A stretch of 64,000 nt of DNA from Gemmatimonadota bacterium (GTDB taxonomy: Bacteria > Gemmatimonadota > Gemmatimonadetes > Gemmatimonadales > Gemmatimonadaceae): the NCBI GenBank assembly GCA_016874035.1, contig VGVM01000004.1, positions 32,377 through 96,376 on the forward strand, given 5' to 3'. Shown here in pieces: positions 61,324 to 64,000 of this stretch (position 1 is its first letter; each line of letters opens with the position of its first letter). The translations under genes and the position numbers were made by a program. Under the pieces are notes generated by a model. The model did no database searches. It saw only the letters and a program-made list of their open reading frames with translations, and had not been told where the DNA came from.

Positions 61324-62229
61324 ATGGCTGAGTTCCGCTACGTCACGCTCGACGTCTTCACGGACAAGCAGTTCGGCGGGAACCAGTTGGCGGTCTTCCT
61401 CGACGCCAGCGGGATCCCCGAATCCGCGTTGCTGCCCATCACGCGCGAGTTCAACTACTCCGAAACGACGTTCTGCTATCCGCCGGCGGACCCGAAGCAC
61501 GAAGCCCGCGTGCGGATCTTCACGCCGGGTGCGGAAGTGCCGTTCGCCGGCCACCCGACGGTCGGCACCGCGATCGCGCTCCACGCGAAACGCGCGCAGG
61601 GCTCATTCGATTCGACGCTGATCCTCGAGGAGGGCGTCGGACCCGTGCCCGTCACGGTGCGCACGCAGAACGGCACGCCGTTCGCGCAGTTCAGCGTGGC
61701 AAAGCTCCCCGAGATCGGTCCGCCGGTTCCCACGCGCGCCACGCTCGCCGATATGCTCTCGCTGTCCGCCGATGACATCGTGGGCGGCACGAGCGCACCG
61801 CAGGCGATTTCCTGCGGCCTGCCGTTCCTCATTGTCGGGGTGAAGACCCTCAAGGCACTCGGCCGGGCGCGCGTGAATCTCGACCGATGGGAAGCGACCA
61901 TGCAGAACGCGTGGGCGCGCGACCTGTTCGTGTTCGCGGCGGATCCCGAATCGGGGGAACGGCACTATCGCGCGCGCTGCTTTGTCCCCGGGTTTTCGGT
62001 TCCCGAGGATCCCGCCACGGGCTCGGCCAACGCCTGTTTCGCCGGATTTCTCGCCGCCCGCGCCGCGGAAAAGAACGGCACCCTGCGGTGGGTCGTCAGC
62101 CAGGGAGTGGAGATGGGTCGGCCGAGCCGGATCGAGATCGAGGCCGACAAGACCGACGGGGCAATCACCGCGATTCGCGTCGGCGGGTGTGCCGTATTCG
62201 TGATGGAAGGAACGATCCGGCTGGGGTAG
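61324..62229 (+). CDS. PhzF-family isomerase/epimerase
   Basis: A 301-residue PhzF-like protein with the two-lobed diaminopimelate-epimerase fold. Catalytic Glu is in NYSETTFCYPP; PFAGHPTVGTAIALH and EDPATGSANACFAGFL are the signature motifs of the two halves. Only PhzF of phenazine producers has a known reaction; no phenazine genes are present, so the role is unknown. It starts 9 bp after pruA, suggesting co-transcription. Confidence 0.9.
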   Translation: MAEFRYVTLDVFTDKQFGGNQLAVFLDASGIPESALLPITREFNYSETTFCYPPADPKHEARVRIFTPGAEVPFAGHPTVGTAIALHAKRAQGSFDSTLILEEGVGPVPVTVRTQNGTPFAQFSVAKLPEIGPPVPTRATLADMLSLSADDIVGGTSAPQAISCGLPFLIVGVKTLKALGRARVNLDRWEATMQNAWARDLFVFAADPESGERHYRARCFVPGFSVPEDPATGSANACFAGFLAARAAEKNGTLRWVVSQGVEMGRPSRIEIEADKTDGAITAIRVGGCAVFVMEGTIRLG

Positions 62230-62259
62230 CCTGCCGGGTCGCCCGCCGGGCGGTTCGAG

Positions 62260-63555
62260 CTAGTTCGCCTCGTCGGTGAGCGCGCGCATGTCAATCGAAC
62301 GGCGGCCCGGCACTGCGCCGTCAAATGCACGCAACCCGGGCTCCCACAGCTGCGTCCGGTCGCGGCCGTTGCGCTTCGCCACATAGAGCGCCTCGTCCGC
62401 GCGCGCGATCAGCGCTGAGGCCACCTGGTCGTTCTGCGCATCTGCGGACGCGATCCCGATGCTGATCGAGATTTGCCGCGTACCCCCCAGGCTCGCGAAC
62501 GGCTTGCCCCGGAAGGCCGCCTGCACGCGGTCCGCGAGGATCTGTGCTCCCGCCGCGTTGGTGTCCGGTGCAAGGATCTCGAATTCCTCACCGCCCATGC
62601 GCGCCACGACGTCGCCCGCCCGCGCGGTTTCCCGCAGCCGTTCGCCCATCTCCCGCAGCACTTCATCCCCGGTGAGGTGGCCGAACTCGTCGTTGACCCG
62701 CTTGAAGTGGTCCACATCGATCGCCAGCACGGACATGGGATGGCGACCACGCACCGCCCGCGACACTTCGCGCACGGTCAGCTGGTCGAACCCGCGTCGG
62801 TTGTAGCAGCCCGAAAGCGGATCCGTCAGCACGATTGCCTGCAGGCGCAGCCGCATCCGGTTGTACGAACGCCCAATCATCGTGATCGGGTCCGGCATCT
62901 TGTCCAGCGACTCGTCGTACGTGCCCGTGAAGTCGCCCTCCTGCGCGCGATCGAACAGCTGGAGCACGCGATTCAGCCGGCCCGACACCTGGCCGTGCAG
63001 GCCGCCGAGCATCAGCGCACCAAGGAGGAAGATCACGAGGTTCCAGAACTGTTCCGCCGGGTTATCGAGGCCGCCTTCGCTGGTAGCAAGGACGATCAGG
63101 CTCGTGTAGCCGATCGCGGCCGCGGCCAGGCTCAGCACGGTCGCGCGCAGGCCGAAGTACAGTCGCGTGAACTGCACGACGAAGATCGTCAGGATCAAGC
63201 CGCGCGCGTACTCAACCGGTGGGGTAGCCGCGAACAGCACCGTGAAGATCAGCGCGTAGTCGGCAATCAGCACGGCTCGCAACAACCCGTGCGATGCGCC
63301 ACCGCGGGAACGCACCCGCTTCAACACCCATTCATTGAACAGCAGGTAGGCGGCGACCGCAGCGGCAGCGACCAAGAGCGCGCGTTGCGTACCGATCCGG
63401 CCCGCGAGCACGGAGTCCGACGCAATCAGCCCCGTCCACTTGAGGCTCAGCGCAATGAACCCCACCGCGCCGGCAAAGGCTCGACGGAACTTGCCTTGCC
63501 AGCGCAGGATCTCTCCGACGGACAGTTCGGCGGCGAGGATGGAGGATTCAGTCAC
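62260..63555 (-). CDS. Membrane diguanylate cyclase (GGDEF) with I-site
   Basis: A 431-residue protein with about six N-terminal helices (residues 30-190), a HAMP-like linker (residues 190-250) and a GGDEF domain (about 255-405). The active site is MGGEEFEIL, so cyclic-di-GMP synthesis is likely, and RAGD five residues before it is an intact inhibitory I-site. Other conserved parts are DPLSGCYNRRGFDQL and IDVDHFKRVNDEFGH. GTG at 63555 was chosen over a TTG farther upstream. A CRP-type palindrome lies about 100 bp upstream. Confidence 0.9.
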   Translation of the reverse strand: MTESSILAAELSVGEILRWQGKFRRAFAGAVGFIALSLKWTGLIASDSVLAGRIGTQRALLVAAAAVAAYLLFNEWVLKRVRSRGGASHGLLRAVLIADYALIFTVLFAATPPVEYARGLILTIFVVQFTRLYFGLRATVLSLAAAAIGYTSLIVLATSEGGLDNPAEQFWNLVIFLLGALMLGGLHGQVSGRLNRVLQLFDRAQEGDFTGTYDESLDKMPDPITMIGRSYNRMRLRLQAIVLTDPLSGCYNRRGFDQLTVREVSRAVRGRHPMSVLAIDVDHFKRVNDEFGHLTGDEVLREMGERLRETARAGDVVARMGGEEFEILAPDTNAAGAQILADRVQAAFRGKPFASLGGTRQISISIGIASADAQNDQVASALIARADEALYVAKRNGRDRTQLWEPGLRAFDGAVPGRRSIDMRALTDEAN

Positions 63556-63655
63556 GCGGTGGGGAGCGGAAGAAATCGCAACCGCTGAAACGTCGCGCGC
63601 GTCCGCCAAGACGCAAGTGGGCTATGCACTGACCAGAGAAACGACAGTTTTGCGG

Positions 63656-63671
63656 TGTGACGTTGCTCACA
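63656..63671. promoter_or_regulatory. CRP/FNR-family-like palindrome TGTGA-N6-TCACA
   Basis: TGTGACGTTGCTCACA is a perfect match to the CRP core consensus. It lies between the outer-membrane protein stop (63706) and the diguanylate cyclase start (63555), about 100 bp before the latter. Confidence 0.6.
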
Positions 63672-63705
63672 GCGCGTCACAACTCCCGCTTCGCCGATCG
63701 TCCGA

Positions 63706-64000
63706 CTAGAACTTTGCGTCGAACTGAAGGTCGAAACGCCACTGCTTCGACGGCCACAGACCGCGCGCGAGGTCGAACCGGACCAGGCCATCGAGGTACG
63801 ACGTGCCGAGCCCAATACCCGACAGCGGTCGGCCGGGCGATCCGATCTTGGCGCGGCTCCCCGCCCAGCCAATGTCGCCGAAAACGGTGTATCGGGCGTC
63901 GGTGTTCCTCGTCCCGATCTCGCCGCGTGCGAGCCAGAACGCGTTGCCGCGTGCCGCGAGCGCCGTCTGGCCGCGAACAGACTGCAGCCCACCAAGGAAG
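63706..64000 (-). CDS. C-terminus of an outer-membrane beta-barrel protein (Omp85/surface-antigen-like)
   Basis: The last 98 residues of a protein that begins outside the window. Alternating beta strands, GLQSVRGQTALAARGN, TVFGDIGWAG, SGIGLGTSYLDGLVRFDLARG and the terminal aromatic (FDAKF) fit the last strands of an Omp85/ShlB-type barrel. Fragment too short to name BamA, TamA or a two-partner-secretion pore. The barrel-end signal sequence for BAM recognition is present. Confidence 0.7.
   Translation of the reverse strand, partial: FLGGLQSVRGQTALAARGNAFWLARGEIGTRNTDARYTVFGDIGWAGSRAKIGSPGRPLSGIGLGTSYLDGLVRFDLARGLWPSKQWRFDLQFDAKF

Overview
The window is about 64 kb of high-GC DNA that is densely packed and has no rRNA, tRNA, CRISPR array, insertion sequence or prophage gene that I could recognise. 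Outer-membrane, periplasmic and lipoprotein genes show a diderm organism. The mix of families (DUF5916 outer-membrane-type protein, Vgb-like propeller, DUF4097 protein, SUF Fe-S genes in the order B-C-D-U-S, free SWIB protein, many exported hydrolases, short G/T-rich microsatellites between genes) looks most like Gemmatimonadota. That assignment is inference from gene content, not from a phylogenetic marker.

Layout. 1-0.8 kb: RNase D fragment and a 7Fe/8Fe ferredoxin (minus). 0.9-9.2 kb: a molybdenum hydroxylase of the xanthine dehydrogenase family whose genes are split. The 2Fe-2S and Mo subunits lie at 0.9-3.7 kb; the FAD subunit and a MocA-like nucleotidyltransferase lie at 7.6-9.2 kb. Between them sit a serine hydrolase, YhbY, an M23 lipoprotein and a Fic-like/winged-helix protein next to an AT-rich, repeat-bearing control region. 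9.3-12.5 kb: an exported 16-residue-repeat protein, a Vgb-like propeller and an exported Gly/Arg/Met-rich protein. 12.7-18.1 kb: the SUF iron-sulfur assembly operon. 18.4-23.2 kb: cytochrome c lipoprotein, DUF5916 protein and exported amidase.

23.2-25.5 kb (minus): a Tat-exported GMC/FAD sugar dehydrogenase pair. 25.6-46.6 kb (minus): one long surface-glycan cluster, nearly all of whose genes overlap or abut. It encodes a CDP-3,6-dideoxyhexose route (cytidylyltransferase, 4,6-dehydratase, 3-dehydrase, NAD-dependent epimerase/reductase), a NeuB-type synthase fused to a TIM-barrel isomerase-like domain and a CBS pair, a ThDP enzyme, Gfo/Idh and PtmA-like SDR enzymes, two methyltransferases, a HAD phosphatase, GT2, two GT-C-like membrane proteins, a flippase-like protein, a UGM-like flavoprotein and a TSUP transporter. 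I consider this the most likely place for undescribed chemistry: a branched or otherwise modified dideoxysugar and/or a nonulosonate-like sugar.

46.7-51.1 kb (plus): an ABC-2 exporter pair, then an ECF sigma factor gene broken by a frameshift, its membrane anti-sigma-like partner and a DUF4097 exported protein. 51.2-58.7 kb (minus): winged-helix regulator, bacilliredoxin, GroES-like protein, and a string lepB - exported RidA - esterase - membrane protein - exported M24 peptidase; then a SWIB protein with a structured promoter, endonuclease IV, an orphan HisKA domain and an Asp-box lipoprotein. 59.7-62.2 kb (plus): P5C dehydrogenase and a PhzF protein. 62.3-64 kb (minus): a diguanylate cyclase with a perfect CRP-type palindrome upstream, and the C-terminus of an outer-membrane beta-barrel protein cut by the window edge.
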